From H2-BAC3 sp045863035 (GTDB lineage: Bacteria > Bacteroidota > Ignavibacteria > Ignavibacteriales > Ignavibacteriaceae), in contig BTUV01000002.1 in assembly GCA_045863035.1 (NCBI GenBank), positions 62,001 through 126,000 of the forward strand: a stretch of DNA of 64,000 bases, read 5' to 3'. Positions 9,211-16,520 of this stretch are shown here, one piece after another. Each line of letters opens with the position of its first letter. Within the stretch, counting starts at the first letter, position 1. Position numbers and translations under genes: made by a program. The notes beneath the pieces are model-generated. The model was not told the origin of the DNA, made no database searches, and saw only the letters and a program-made list of their open reading frames with translations.

Positions 9211-10701
9211 ATGGCTCAGGAAGTTACCAGAAAATCATATCTGATACTTGCGCTTAACACATTAGGGTTTATGGTATGTTTTGCCGCATGGACGATCAAT
9301 GGCGTGCTGGTTGCATATCTTGTTGACAGTGGTATATTCAAATGGAGTAATGTTGAGGTTGGATGGCTGCTCGGACTTCCTATCCTCTCCGGTGCAGTAT
9401 TAAGGTTCCCGGTTGGGATGCTGACAGATCGTTTCGGGGGAAAGATTATTTTTACATCTTTACTGTTTTTGTGCGCCATACCGATGTTTCTTTTGGCTTA
9501 TGCAAATGATTATCTGATGTTTGCTGTTTTAAGTCTGATCTTCGGGCTGACCGGAGCAAGTTTTGCCTGCGGTGTAGCATATACTTCACTTTGGTTTCCA
9601 AAAAACAAACAGGGGACTGCACTCGGTATTTTTGGTATCGGAACAGTTGGCACGGCATTAACTACCCTTCTTGCGCCTTCGTTATTAGTTGTTTTCACTA
9701 ATGACGGAGCAAATCCTGAAGGATGGAGAACACTTCCACAGATTTATGCTGTTGCTTTGATTATTACAGGGCTTTTATTCCTGTTTTTGGCAACTAATAA
9801 AATACCGGAGAAAAAGAAAGACTTTAAGGAGCTGATGCTTCCGTTGAAGGAAGTTCGACTTTGGAGGTTCGGTCTTTATTACTTTCTCGTTTTTGGTTGT
9901 TTCGTTGCATTTTCACAATGGCTCGTCCCTTACTATGTTAACGCATATACAATGCCATTGGTTACTGCAGGTTTTCTAACTTCCGCGTTTAGTTTGCCTG
10001 CCGGATTATTCAGAGCGATAGGGGGCTGGCTTGCTGACAAATATGGACCTCGTAAAGTAATGTACCGGGTTTTCATTGTTTCGATTGCTATTTCATTTTT
10101 ATTAATTTTTCCTCGTATGGAAGTTTATTCGCCGGGGTCAGGAGTCACAGCTCCAGTCAGCGGTAAGGTATCTTCTGTTGAAGAAAGCGCCGTATTTATT
10201 GATGAAACAAAAGTTGCCTTTACCAAAAGAGACCCTTCAACTATTCATGATAAAGACAATACTTTAGTTTTACCGGTAATTGAAGGATGGCATGAACCAA
10301 TAGTTGCAGTTGGTGATGATGTAAAGAAAAAGGAATTATTAGCCAGAGGGGTAACCCGCATATTTTTTCAAGCTAACGTTTGGATTTTTACCGGTTTAGT
10401 ATTGCTCATCGGGTTAGCGTGGGGAATCGGTATGGGTGCGGTATATAAATTTATTCCGGAATATTTTCCGAATGAAGTTGGGGTAGTTGGTGGAATGGTA
10501 GGAGTGCTTGGTGGCTTAGGCGGATTCTTCTGCCCTATCTTCTTTGGTTATTTGTTAAGTTTATCCGGTGTCTGGACTTCAAGCTGGTTGATGATGCATA
10601 TATTATCCCTTGGTTGTTTGGTCTGGTTTCACCTTGTAGTTACCAGAATGCTTAATAGAAGATCTCCGGAACTTCAAACTAAATTTGAAACTACCGATTA
10701 A
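9211..10701 (+). CDS. narK: Nitrate/nitrite transporter (MFS, NarK family) with an inserted periplasmic domain
   Basis: 496 aa major facilitator protein, probably importing nitrate or exchanging it for nitrite. R65 in the second helix (LRFPVGMLTDRFGG) and the matching Arg in the second half (GLFRAIGGWLADKYG) are the two substrate-binding arginines of the NarK family. The protein is some 80 residues longer than a compact NarK: roughly residues 303-382 form a hydrophilic stretch between helices 9 and 10. It contains TAPVSGKVSSV and VAVGDDVKKKELLARG, which resemble the two halves of a lipoyl-like barrel-sandwich hybrid domain. By topology this loop is periplasmic. A weak 7-bp hairpin without a T-tract (10732-10752) lies in the convergent gap after the gene. 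Confidence 0.92.
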   Translation: MAQEVTRKSYLILALNTLGFMVCFAAWTINGVLVAYLVDSGIFKWSNVEVGWLLGLPILSGAVLRFPVGMLTDRFGGKIIFTSLLFLCAIPMFLLAYANDYLMFAVLSLIFGLTGASFACGVAYTSLWFPKNKQGTALGIFGIGTVGTALTTLLAPSLLVVFTNDGANPEGWRTLPQIYAVALIITGLLFLFLATNKIPEKKKDFKELMLPLKEVRLWRFGLYYFLVFGCFVAFSQWLVPYYVNAYTMPLVTAGFLTSAFSLPAGLFRAIGGWLADKYGPRKVMYRVFIVSIAISFLLIFPRMEVYSPGSGVTAPVSGKVSSVEESAVFIDETKVAFTKRDPSTIHDKDNTLVLPVIEGWHEPIVAVGDDVKKKELLARGVTRIFFQANVWIFTGLVLLIGLAWGIGMGAVYKFIPEYFPNEVGVVGGMVGVLGGLGGFFCPIFFGYLLSLSGVWTSSWLMMHILSLGCLVWFHLVVTRMLNRRSPELQTKFETTD

Positions 10702-10754
10702 TAAAGTTCTTTGAATTTTTGAAAGCTGCTTTTTGCTGAACGAAGCGGCAAATG

Positions 10755-11864
10755 CTATTCTGATACCTGAGTTGGTTTTATCAGATTGAATTGTACTAAT
10801 ACCGTTTTCATAAAGCCGATAAATGCTGCGCCCCAGGCAATTAGTGCAATGTAGATAAAATACTCAGGAACACTATCCAGGAAGTGCATATCAAGCGCAT
10901 CAGCCATTCTGTATGTTGCGGCTGTGTACATGCCAAGTGGAAAAACGGCACCCCAGTAAAGGGGGTCGTACTTGAGTTTAAATTTCTTATAAAGGTGTCT
11001 CCAGATAGCCAGGATAAAAAGCATTGGTATCCACCAGGTTCCGGTCACCCAGAAGAAAATAGTGAATCCCTTTAAGAAGGGGACCATCGACTCAAGAAAT
11101 GGTGCATGAATTTCTGAAATAAGCAGTGAGCCGGCCAGCGTTGAGATGGCCATTGCGCCCATGTTGATCCAGTATGGCGGAGAGAGATCGCCAGGTGAAA
11201 ATCTAAAAAAAGTGTACCGGTAAAATATCAGAGAGATCATCCAGATATAAAGCATTCCGCCCCAAAGCCACATGCAGAGCGCGAGGAAGTTCATCTGAAG
11301 TTTTTCTGGTTGTTGCAGGTCGGCCGCGAGTAAAGCACTCAGGACTGCAATAGCTTGTGTGGCAACAACTGCCAGTAACCAAGCGCCTGTTATTCCTTCA
11401 TTTAAGGCAGGTTTATCTTCTTTGACAGTGAAACCGGTGAAGATGGTGTAGTTTAACACTACCCAGAGAAAGAGACCGACAGCCCATAGAAAGAATGCAA
11501 TATCATAATCATTATTAATAATGATGAATTGACTTCCAAGGATACATGAAGCGGCAACAGTTGTAAAAAAAGCCGGACCCTTTTGATGATCAATCAGGTC
11601 TTTGAAAAAAATAACCCGGCAGAGATAAATTCTGACGAGTGTAAAGATCCAGAGTGAGACATAAAACCAGATGTTTAACCAGAAAAGCAGAAGAGCGATA
11701 GTCTTCATTCCCAGAAGGTGGCATGAGATTGATACAATTCCGGTTGACATCACCATCGCGAAATAAGCCGGATGTAAATTCCGCGAAATTTCTTTTAAAC
11801 CTTCGCTAAACTTAGAGCTTAGTGTTATTTTGTTTTGCTTGTTTTTATGCATTTGGAATGACAA
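10755..11864 (-). CDS. TDT/SLAC1-family anion channel or transporter (TehA-like)
   Basis: 369 aa, about ten predicted membrane helices. The N-terminal HPAYFAMVMSTGIVS motif is typical of the tellurite-resistance/dicarboxylate transporter (TDT) family that includes TehA and plant SLAC1 anion channels. The substrate cannot be read from the sequence. The gene converges on narK and diverges from the DoxX leader RNA, so it sits inside the nitrate respiration region; plant SLAC1 relatives conduct nitrate, which makes nitrate or nitrite movement a reasonable hypothesis. Sulfite or C4-dicarboxylate export (known for other TDT members) remains possible. An ATG four codons inside the first (11852) is an alternative start. 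Confidence 0.85.
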   Translation of the reverse strand: MSFQMHKNKQNKITLSSKFSEGLKEISRNLHPAYFAMVMSTGIVSISCHLLGMKTIALLLFWLNIWFYVSLWIFTLVRIYLCRVIFFKDLIDHQKGPAFFTTVAASCILGSQFIIINNDYDIAFFLWAVGLFLWVVLNYTIFTGFTVKEDKPALNEGITGAWLLAVVATQAIAVLSALLAADLQQPEKLQMNFLALCMWLWGGMLYIWMISLIFYRYTFFRFSPGDLSPPYWINMGAMAISTLAGSLLISEIHAPFLESMVPFLKGFTIFFWVTGTWWIPMLFILAIWRHLYKKFKLKYDPLYWGAVFPLGMYTAATYRMADALDMHFLDSVPEYFIYIALIAWGAAFIGFMKTVLVQFNLIKPTQVSE

Positions 11865-11877
11865 ATTAAGAATATTG

Positions 11878-11892
11878 TTGTAAATTTCACAA
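11878..11892. promoter_or_regulatory. Possible CRP/FNR-family operator between the TDT gene and the leader RNA
   Basis: The 15-bp inverted repeat TTGTAAATTTCACAA (TTGT-N7-ACAA, with inner bases also largely symmetric) lies 14 bp upstream of the divergent TDT gene and about 60 bp before the leader RNA. Its form resembles HcpR/CRP-type half-sites but the spacing matches neither canonical FNR (TTGAT-N4-ATCAA) nor CRP. I record it as a candidate operator only. Confidence 0.3.
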
Positions 11893-11936
11893 GTTAATCA
11901 AACAGTATGTAATTCGACCATAAAATAAATATAGTC

Positions 11937-12051
11937 TTTCTCCGAGCAGGATTTTCTAAGGCGGAAACGCTAAGAGAATCCAGCCGTTAGGGTAAGGTTG
12001 GAAACGAACTTACCTGCCCTTCACAGTGATGTGAAATTTTGCAAAGGAGAG
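11937..12051 (+). promoter_or_regulatory. Unassigned structured leader RNA (riboswitch-like) upstream of the DoxX gene
   Basis: Folding by eye gives three consecutive hairpins, each capped by a GNRA tetraloop: P2 11949-11981 (nine pairs GGATTTTCT/AGAGAATCC, then GGCG-GAAA-CGCT), P3 11991-12014 (GGTAAG/CTTACC with an inner TTG-GAAA-CGA) and P4 12020-12035 (TTCACA-GTGA-TGTGAA). A closing helix P1 pairs 11938-11943 with 12046-12051 (TTCTCC/GGAGAG), and a GCA/TGC helix may enclose P2 and P3. A terminator-like hairpin follows at 12082-12104. It does not match the consensus of the TPP, FMN, SAM, cobalamin, glycine, lysine, Moco, c-di-GMP or manganese riboswitches that I know. The ligand is unknown. 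Confidence 0.6.
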
Positions 12052-12081
12052 TTGAAACAAAGGAATTTTATTTCTTTCTTT

Positions 12082-12109
12082 AACCTGCCTTCGTGCAGGT
12101 TTTTATTTG
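12082..12109 (+). terminator. Intrinsic-terminator-like hairpin in the DoxX leader (possible attenuator)
   Basis: AACCTGC / GCAGGTT stem around a CTTCGT loop, followed by TTTTATTT. It stands between the structured RNA and the DoxX start codon, 30 bp before the ATG. Its arms CCTGC and GCAGG occur again inside the leader (GCAGG at 11946-11950, CCTGC at 12013-12017), so an alternative antiterminator pairing is possible. Confidence 0.6.
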
Positions 12110-12138
12110 ATTATTAACTAATCCATAAAGAGGTTATC

Positions 12139-12567
12139 ATGAACCAATATAAAAAAGTTACCACCTGGCTGAGTTCTCGTTCCGATCTGGCCTATCCTTT
12201 TATAAGGATTTTTCTGGGTATTGCCCTTCTCATACGTGGTATAATGCTTTTAATCAATCCGGAGGCGCTGACGCAGCTTCAGGGAGCAAATCAGTTTTAC
12301 TGGTCATTCTCCTATGTTATTATTTTGCACATCATAGGGGGTATATTACTCGCGATTGGATTGGCAACAAGAATTGCCGCTTTTCTTCAAATACCTGTGC
12401 TCTTCGGGGCAGTATTTTTCATCCATCTCAAACAGGGGTTGGTGGTTGTTGAACAGTCCTTTGAACTCTCAGTTTTGGTGCTTGTTCTGTTAACCATTTT
12501 CTTCCTATTCGGCGGCGGAGGGCTCTCATTTGATGAGGTAATTGAACGAAAGAAAGCCGGTAACTGA
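12139..12567 (+). CDS. DoxX-family integral membrane protein
   Basis: 142 aa, four predicted membrane helices. The opening LAYPFIRIFLGIALLIRGIM and the later GGILLAIGLATRIAAFLQ segments are typical of DoxX/DoxD-like proteins. Some relatives are subunits of thiosulfate:quinone oxidoreductase, others have redox-stress roles in complexes with oxidoreductases; the function of this one is not known. An AGAGG ribosome site lies before the ATG. The gene is preceded by the structured leader and attenuator-like hairpin, and followed after 114 bp by the nitric-oxide stress gene ric, which suggests a nitrosative or redox stress role (inference). Confidence 0.8.
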   Translation: MNQYKKVTTWLSSRSDLAYPFIRIFLGIALLIRGIMLLINPEALTQLQGANQFYWSFSYVIILHIIGGILLAIGLATRIAAFLQIPVLFGAVFFIHLKQGLVVVEQSFELSVLVLVLLTIFFLFGGGGLSFDEVIERKKAGN

Positions 12568-12681
12568 TCTTACCGGAGTTCTGAGATTAAAAAATACAAA
12601 AATTGCACAGTTATGATTGTTAGAATCTGCAATACATATTGATAAAATTAACGAAAACATAAATATATAAAGGAATACCTT

Positions 12682-13422
12682 ATGAGTACAGTTCTTGACT
12701 CAAATAAAACCATTGGACAAATAGTAAAGGATGACTTTCGGACTGCTGAAGTCTTTAAAAAATCAGGAATAGATTTTTGCTGCGGAGGTAAAATTACCAT
12801 TGCTGAGGCGTGTGAAAAACACAATCTTAATAAAGATGAATTAATAAGTTCGCTTGAGGCAACCTTAAGTCGTGAAAGCGGAAGCAATGCACAGAACTTT
12901 AAGGACTGGGAACCGGATTTTCTGGCTAATTATATTGTTAACGTGCATCATAAATACGTAAATGATAACCTTTCGCTTTTGTATGAGTTCACCCAAAAAA
13001 TAGCTTATGTGCACGGAGAAAATCATCCGGAACTGCACAAAGTAGCTGAAAACTACGCAGCAGTTGCTCAGGAGCTCAATAATCACATGATGAAAGAGGA
13101 GAGAATATTATTCCCTTACATTACACAATTGTATGCCTCTTATAAAAAGAAAGAACCCGCAGCTGAATCACCCTTCGGCAGTATTCGTAATCCGATCAGA
13201 ATGATGGAAATGGAGCATGACAACGCCGGCGGTCTGCTTAAAGAGATGAGGGAAATTACGAATAATTATACACTGCCTCCCGGTGCTTGTAATACATATA
13301 CGGTAACATTTAAGAAACTTGATGAATTCGAAAACGATTTGCATCAGCACATTCACCTTGAAAATAATATTCTATTTCCGCGCGCGATAGAAATCGAAGA
13401 CGAAATGCAGGGGGGAAAGTGA
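12682..13422 (+). CDS. ric: Iron-sulfur cluster repair di-iron protein (ScdA/YtfE/DnrN family)
   Basis: 246 aa cytoplasmic protein with the two-part family architecture. An N-terminal ScdA domain contains GIDFCCGGK (Cys pair near residues 33-34), and a haemerythrin-like domain carries a His/Glu-rich di-iron site (VHHKYV, NNHMMKEERILFPY, MEMEHDNAGG, HQHIHLENNILFPR). Such proteins repair iron-sulfur clusters damaged by nitric oxide or peroxide, which arises during nitrate and nitrite respiration. The upstream 114 bp contains no canonical FNR box; a loose ATTGCA/TGCAAT inverted repeat is present but unconvincing. It is followed with an overlapping start by another haemerythrin-like protein. Confidence 0.93.
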   Translation: MSTVLDSNKTIGQIVKDDFRTAEVFKKSGIDFCCGGKITIAEACEKHNLNKDELISSLEATLSRESGSNAQNFKDWEPDFLANYIVNVHHKYVNDNLSLLYEFTQKIAYVHGENHPELHKVAENYAAVAQELNNHMMKEERILFPYITQLYASYKKKEPAAESPFGSIRNPIRMMEMEHDNAGGLLKEMREITNNYTLPPGACNTYTVTFKKLDEFENDLHQHIHLENNILFPRAIEIEDEMQGGK

Positions 13423-14102
13423 TGCCGTTTGAGATAAACAAGTTAGATCAGTCAGATTCTATTAAAAGATTTGTTGAAAAAGATAGTGACGAAGAACTTT
13501 CACCGATGAGTCCGCCGGATGCGTACGCGCCTCCGGCACTTGAAGACATGAATGTTGATGAAATGGATGAAGTGCTGCGCCGTTTTATTGAAGAACACAA
13601 TAATTGCCTGAAAAAAGTTGATTCATTTGAACAGGCATTAAACAGAATCAGAGAAGAAGGATTTGGGGCACATAAAGAAGTAAGCAATGCGTTGTCAGAT
13701 TTTTTTGAATTCGTTGACACCAATATTACTAAGCACAATATCAAAGAAGAAAAGATATTGTTTCCGCTTTTGCAGGAAAGGTATTTTGAAACCGGCGAGC
13801 ACAGCCAGGGGAGTGTTCAAAAAACAGCGGTTGATATGCTTGAAGATGATCATGTGAAGTTTATGCAATTGGCCGGAATAACATTCACTTTGCTTGGGCT
13901 TGCCGGCAGACTGCCTGATCAGTCTTCCCGGTTGGTTGTACTTGATTTTGCATTAGAGCAGGGGAAGATGCTGGCTGAGATGCTTCGACTTCACATTTTT
14001 CGTGAAGATAAAATTGTTTTTCCATTCGCGCAGAAAAATTTGTCACCGGAGGAGTTTTCTAAAATAAAAACACGCATGGATGAATTTGAAAAAAGAGGGT
14101 AG
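13422..14102 (+). CDS. Haemerythrin-like domain protein
   Basis: 226 aa starting at ATG 13422, which overlaps the last base of the ric stop codon; a GGGGGAAAG ribosome site lies inside the end of ric. After a proline-rich acidic N-terminal region (about 45 residues, SPMSPPDAYAPPALEDM) comes a haemerythrin fold with iron-ligand motifs FIEEHNNCLKK, ITKHNIKEEKILFPLL, EDDHVKFM and LHIFREDKIVFPF. The ExxxFP motifs match those of Ric, so the two are related di-iron proteins. A role in sensing or scavenging oxygen or nitric oxide is inference from the family and the coupling to ric. Confidence 0.85.
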   Translation: MPFEINKLDQSDSIKRFVEKDSDEELSPMSPPDAYAPPALEDMNVDEMDEVLRRFIEEHNNCLKKVDSFEQALNRIREEGFGAHKEVSNALSDFFEFVDTNITKHNIKEEKILFPLLQERYFETGEHSQGSVQKTAVDMLEDDHVKFMQLAGITFTLLGLAGRLPDQSSRLVVLDFALEQGKMLAEMLRLHIFREDKIVFPFAQKNLSPEEFSKIKTRMDEFEKRG

Positions 14103-14154
14103 TTAAAAAATTAATAAAGCAACAACTATGCGTTTTTAAGATAAGAAAACAGAT

Positions 14155-14468
14155 ATGAGTAAGATACCGAAACGATATAAAGAATTTATGGATAAATATC
14201 CGGCTGTTGGCGATGCGTATGAAAAGATGGGTGAAGCTGTTCATCAGACAGGTCCGCTTGACGAAAAAACAAGAGCACTTATCAAATTGCAGTTTCAGCC
14301 GGTGCCCGTCTTGAAGGCGCGGTTCATTCACATGCCCGAAAAGCGCTGAATGCAGGATGCACAAAAGAGGAAATTCGTCATGTTGCGTTGTTATCTTTGC
14401 CAACTATCGGGTTCCCTTCAATGATGGCTGCATTAAGCTGGATTGACGATATAATCGGAGAAGAGTAA
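14155..14468 (+). pseudogene. Carboxymuconolactone decarboxylase/AhpD-like protein, broken by a one-base deletion
   Basis: The first frame (14155-14349) reads MSKIPKRYKEFM...RALIKL and then goes out of family. From 14289 the +1 frame continues the family exactly: AVSAGARLEGAVHSHARKAL, then TKEEIRHVALLSLPTIGFPS and DDIIGEE before a TAA at 14466-14468. Restoring one G at 14287-14289 would give an intact protein of about 104 aa, the usual size of a CMD-family subunit. Only one Cys is visible, not the CxxC of true AhpD. The downstream half is still well conserved, so this is a recent mutation or a sequencing error. The TAA overlaps the ATG of the next gene, implying operon membership. Confidence 0.85.
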
Positions 14469-14992
14469 TGCTTCAAAACCTGATTGAATTGTTCCTTTCT
14501 TTTTTGAAAGTGGGTTCATTCTCTTTTGGTGGAGCATATTCGCTTATCCCACTGATTGAACGAGAGGTAGTCGAAAATAATACCTGGTTAAATCACGAAG
14601 AATTTATAAGGGTATTGGGTATGGTTGAGGTTTTCCCCGGTGCCATTTCCATAAAATTTGCGACATATACCGGTTATAAAGTTGCAGGTGTCATCGGAGT
14701 AGTTGCCGCGAATCTTGGTAATTTGGTTGCACCCGCGGTGGTTATTATGCTTGCTTCCTATTTTTACACACAATTTGAAAAAAATGTTTATGTACAAAAA
14801 GCATTTACAGGTGTAAAATTTGCGATTGTTGGAATGATTGCGGCTATTATGTATAAGTACGCGGTTAAAAATTCTTTAGACCTCATGTCTTTGTTATTCC
14901 TTGTCCTGGGCGCGTCTCTGATATTTTTGTTTAATCTGCATCCTGCATACGTGGTTATTATTTCCGCGGTAGCTGCATTACTTGTATTATAA
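14468..14992 (+). CDS. Half-size ChrA-family (chromate/oxyanion) transporter
   Basis: 174 aa, one CHR domain with about five or six membrane segments. The family motifs FSFGGAYSLIPLIEREVV and VFPGAISIKFATYTGY match the N-terminal half of ChrA. Full ChrA has two such domains and short ChrA proteins normally come as adjacent pairs; no second half is present here. The ATG overlaps the stop of the broken CMD gene and moaA starts 3 bp after its stop, so it is embedded in the stress/Moco operon. The oxyanion is unknown; molybdate import is a hypothesis from context, chromate or sulfate export the family default. Confidence 0.85.
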   Translation: MLQNLIELFLSFLKVGSFSFGGAYSLIPLIEREVVENNTWLNHEEFIRVLGMVEVFPGAISIKFATYTGYKVAGVIGVVAANLGNLVAPAVVIMLASYFYTQFEKNVYVQKAFTGVKFAIVGMIAAIMYKYAVKNSLDLMSLLFLVLGASLIFLFNLHPAYVVIISAVAALLVL

Positions 14993-14995
14993 TTT

Positions 14996-15997
14996 ATGAT
15001 TCAGTTAGTTGATAAGTTTGAACGCGTGCATGATTATCTGAGAATTTCACTTACAGATAAATGTAATCTGAAATGCCTTTATTGTAATCCGGACGGAGAT
15101 ATTCAAAAACTTTTTCACTCACAGATTCTGACTTATGATGAACTTACCCGGCTGATTAAGATTTTTGTCAGCCGGCTTGGCACAAAAAAAATACGGTTAA
15201 CCGGCGGTGAACCTCTTGCCAGGAAGGATATTCTGAGTTTTTTTGAATCTCTTTATGAATTTAAGAAGAAGAATCCGTTTCAGCTTTGTGTTACTACAAA
15301 TGGGACTTTGCTTGAAGATAAAATTGAAATGTTAAAATACTGGGGACTCGACAAAATTAACATCTCTCTTGATTCATTGCAAAGGAACCGTTTTGAAAAA
15401 ATAACCGGAGCAGATTGTCTTGAAACGGTTCTTCGTTCGATTGACCTTGCTGAAAAACTCAACTTTACACCGGTAAAAATTAATGTTGTGGTAATGAGGG
15501 GAATAAATGATGATGAGATACTTGACTTTGTTGAGTTTGTCAAAGACCGTGACATGAATATCCGCTTTATTGAGTTTATGCCTTTTAGTGATAACCGTTG
15601 GAACGAAAGTTCATTTATCAGTTATGATGAGATTAAGAATATAATATCCGAAAAGTATGATCTGGTTCAGATTCAGCATGAAGTCCAGAGAGTTGCCAAA
15701 GATTTTAAAATAAAAAATCATAAAGCTACTGTCAGTTTCATTAGTTCTATTTCAAATCACTTTTGCGGAAGCTGCAATCGGCTGAGAATTACTTCGTCCG
15801 GAAAATTGAAACTCTGTCTCTTTACTCCTATTAACGAGGAATTGGATTTGCGGAAACTTTTGCGAAGTGATGATTTCTCCGATGACGAAATTGTTCGTTT
15901 TATCAATAACTCATTAGATAAGAAAAACTTTCAACATCCTGATGTCGGAGAGTTGCTAAAATTAGAAAAGAATAATATGCTTGCGATTGGCGGATAG
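14996..15997 (+). CDS. moaA: GTP 3',8-cyclase (molybdenum cofactor biosynthesis protein A)
   Basis: 333 aa radical-SAM enzyme that with MoaC turns GTP into cyclic pyranopterin monophosphate. The radical-SAM Cys triad is C23, C27, C30 (DKCNLKCLYC). The second iron-sulfur cluster motif is visible as HFCGSCNRLRIT and the later KLCLF Cys. The GEP motif (TGGEPLARKD) and the C-terminal Gly-Gly tail (AIGG) needed for activity are intact. moaC begins one base after its TAG. Confidence 0.97.
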   Translation: MIQLVDKFERVHDYLRISLTDKCNLKCLYCNPDGDIQKLFHSQILTYDELTRLIKIFVSRLGTKKIRLTGGEPLARKDILSFFESLYEFKKKNPFQLCVTTNGTLLEDKIEMLKYWGLDKINISLDSLQRNRFEKITGADCLETVLRSIDLAEKLNFTPVKINVVVMRGINDDEILDFVEFVKDRDMNIRFIEFMPFSDNRWNESSFISYDEIKNIISEKYDLVQIQHEVQRVAKDFKIKNHKATVSFISSISNHFCGSCNRLRITSSGKLKLCLFTPINEELDLRKLLRSDDFSDDEIVRFINNSLDKKNFQHPDVGELLKLEKNNMLAIGG

Positions 15998-15998
15998 G

Positions 15999-16478
15999 AT
16001 GAACAAGTTTACGCATATTGATAATAACGGTAATGCATCAATGGTTGATGTTTCGGAGAAGAAGATTTCCCTGCGTACCGCAGAAGCGTTGGCTACTGTA
16101 AAAGTATCAGAGGAAATTCTGACCTTGATAAAAAGTAACCAAATATCAAAAGGTGATGTGCTTTCAACCGCGAGGATTGCCGGAATACAAGGGGCAAAAA
16201 TGACCTCCGGACTAATACCGCTCTGCCACAATATTTTTGTTTCGAAAGTTGAAATCACTTTTCGGCTTATTGAGGGCACAAGCGAGATTGAAATTAAGTC
16301 CCTTTGTAAAACTGAAAGCAAGACGGGAATTGAAATGGAAGCACTGACTGCTGTTTCAGTGGCTGCTCTCACTATCTATGATATGTGTAAGGCCATTGAT
16401 AAAGGAATAGTTATCAAGGAAATTAAACTGCTTTCTAAAACAGGTGGGAAAAGCGGTGATTATTTAAACAAAATTTAG
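15999..16478 (+). CDS. moaC: Cyclic pyranopterin monophosphate synthase
   Basis: 159 aa, the normal MoaC length if started at ATG 15999 (MNKFTHIDNNGNASMVDVS); a reading frame beginning at 15981 would add six residues inside moaA. It converts the MoaA product 3',8-cyclo-GTP to cyclic pyranopterin monophosphate. Diagnostic segments are GAKMTSGLIPLCHN (catalytic Lys region), TGIEMEALTAVSVAALTIYDM and the closing SKTGGKSGDY. Fits directly behind moaA. Confidence 0.97.
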   Translation: MNKFTHIDNNGNASMVDVSEKKISLRTAEALATVKVSEEILTLIKSNQISKGDVLSTARIAGIQGAKMTSGLIPLCHNIFVSKVEITFRLIEGTSEIEIKSLCKTESKTGIEMEALTAVSVAALTIYDMCKAIDKGIVIKEIKLLSKTGGKSGDYLNKI

Positions 16479-16520
16479 TATAACAGGTATAAAGTAAAGT
16501 AATTATAAGGAAGAGACAAA

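Noticed and set aside
10732..10752. Terminator between narK and the TDT gene
   Set aside because: A 7-bp stem exists but neither strand has a following T-tract, so I do not call it a terminator.
11937..12051. Molybdenum cofactor riboswitch
   Set aside because: Tempting because of the Moco genes nearby, but the helix order and conserved bases of the Moco motif are not present and the RNA precedes doxX, not moaA.
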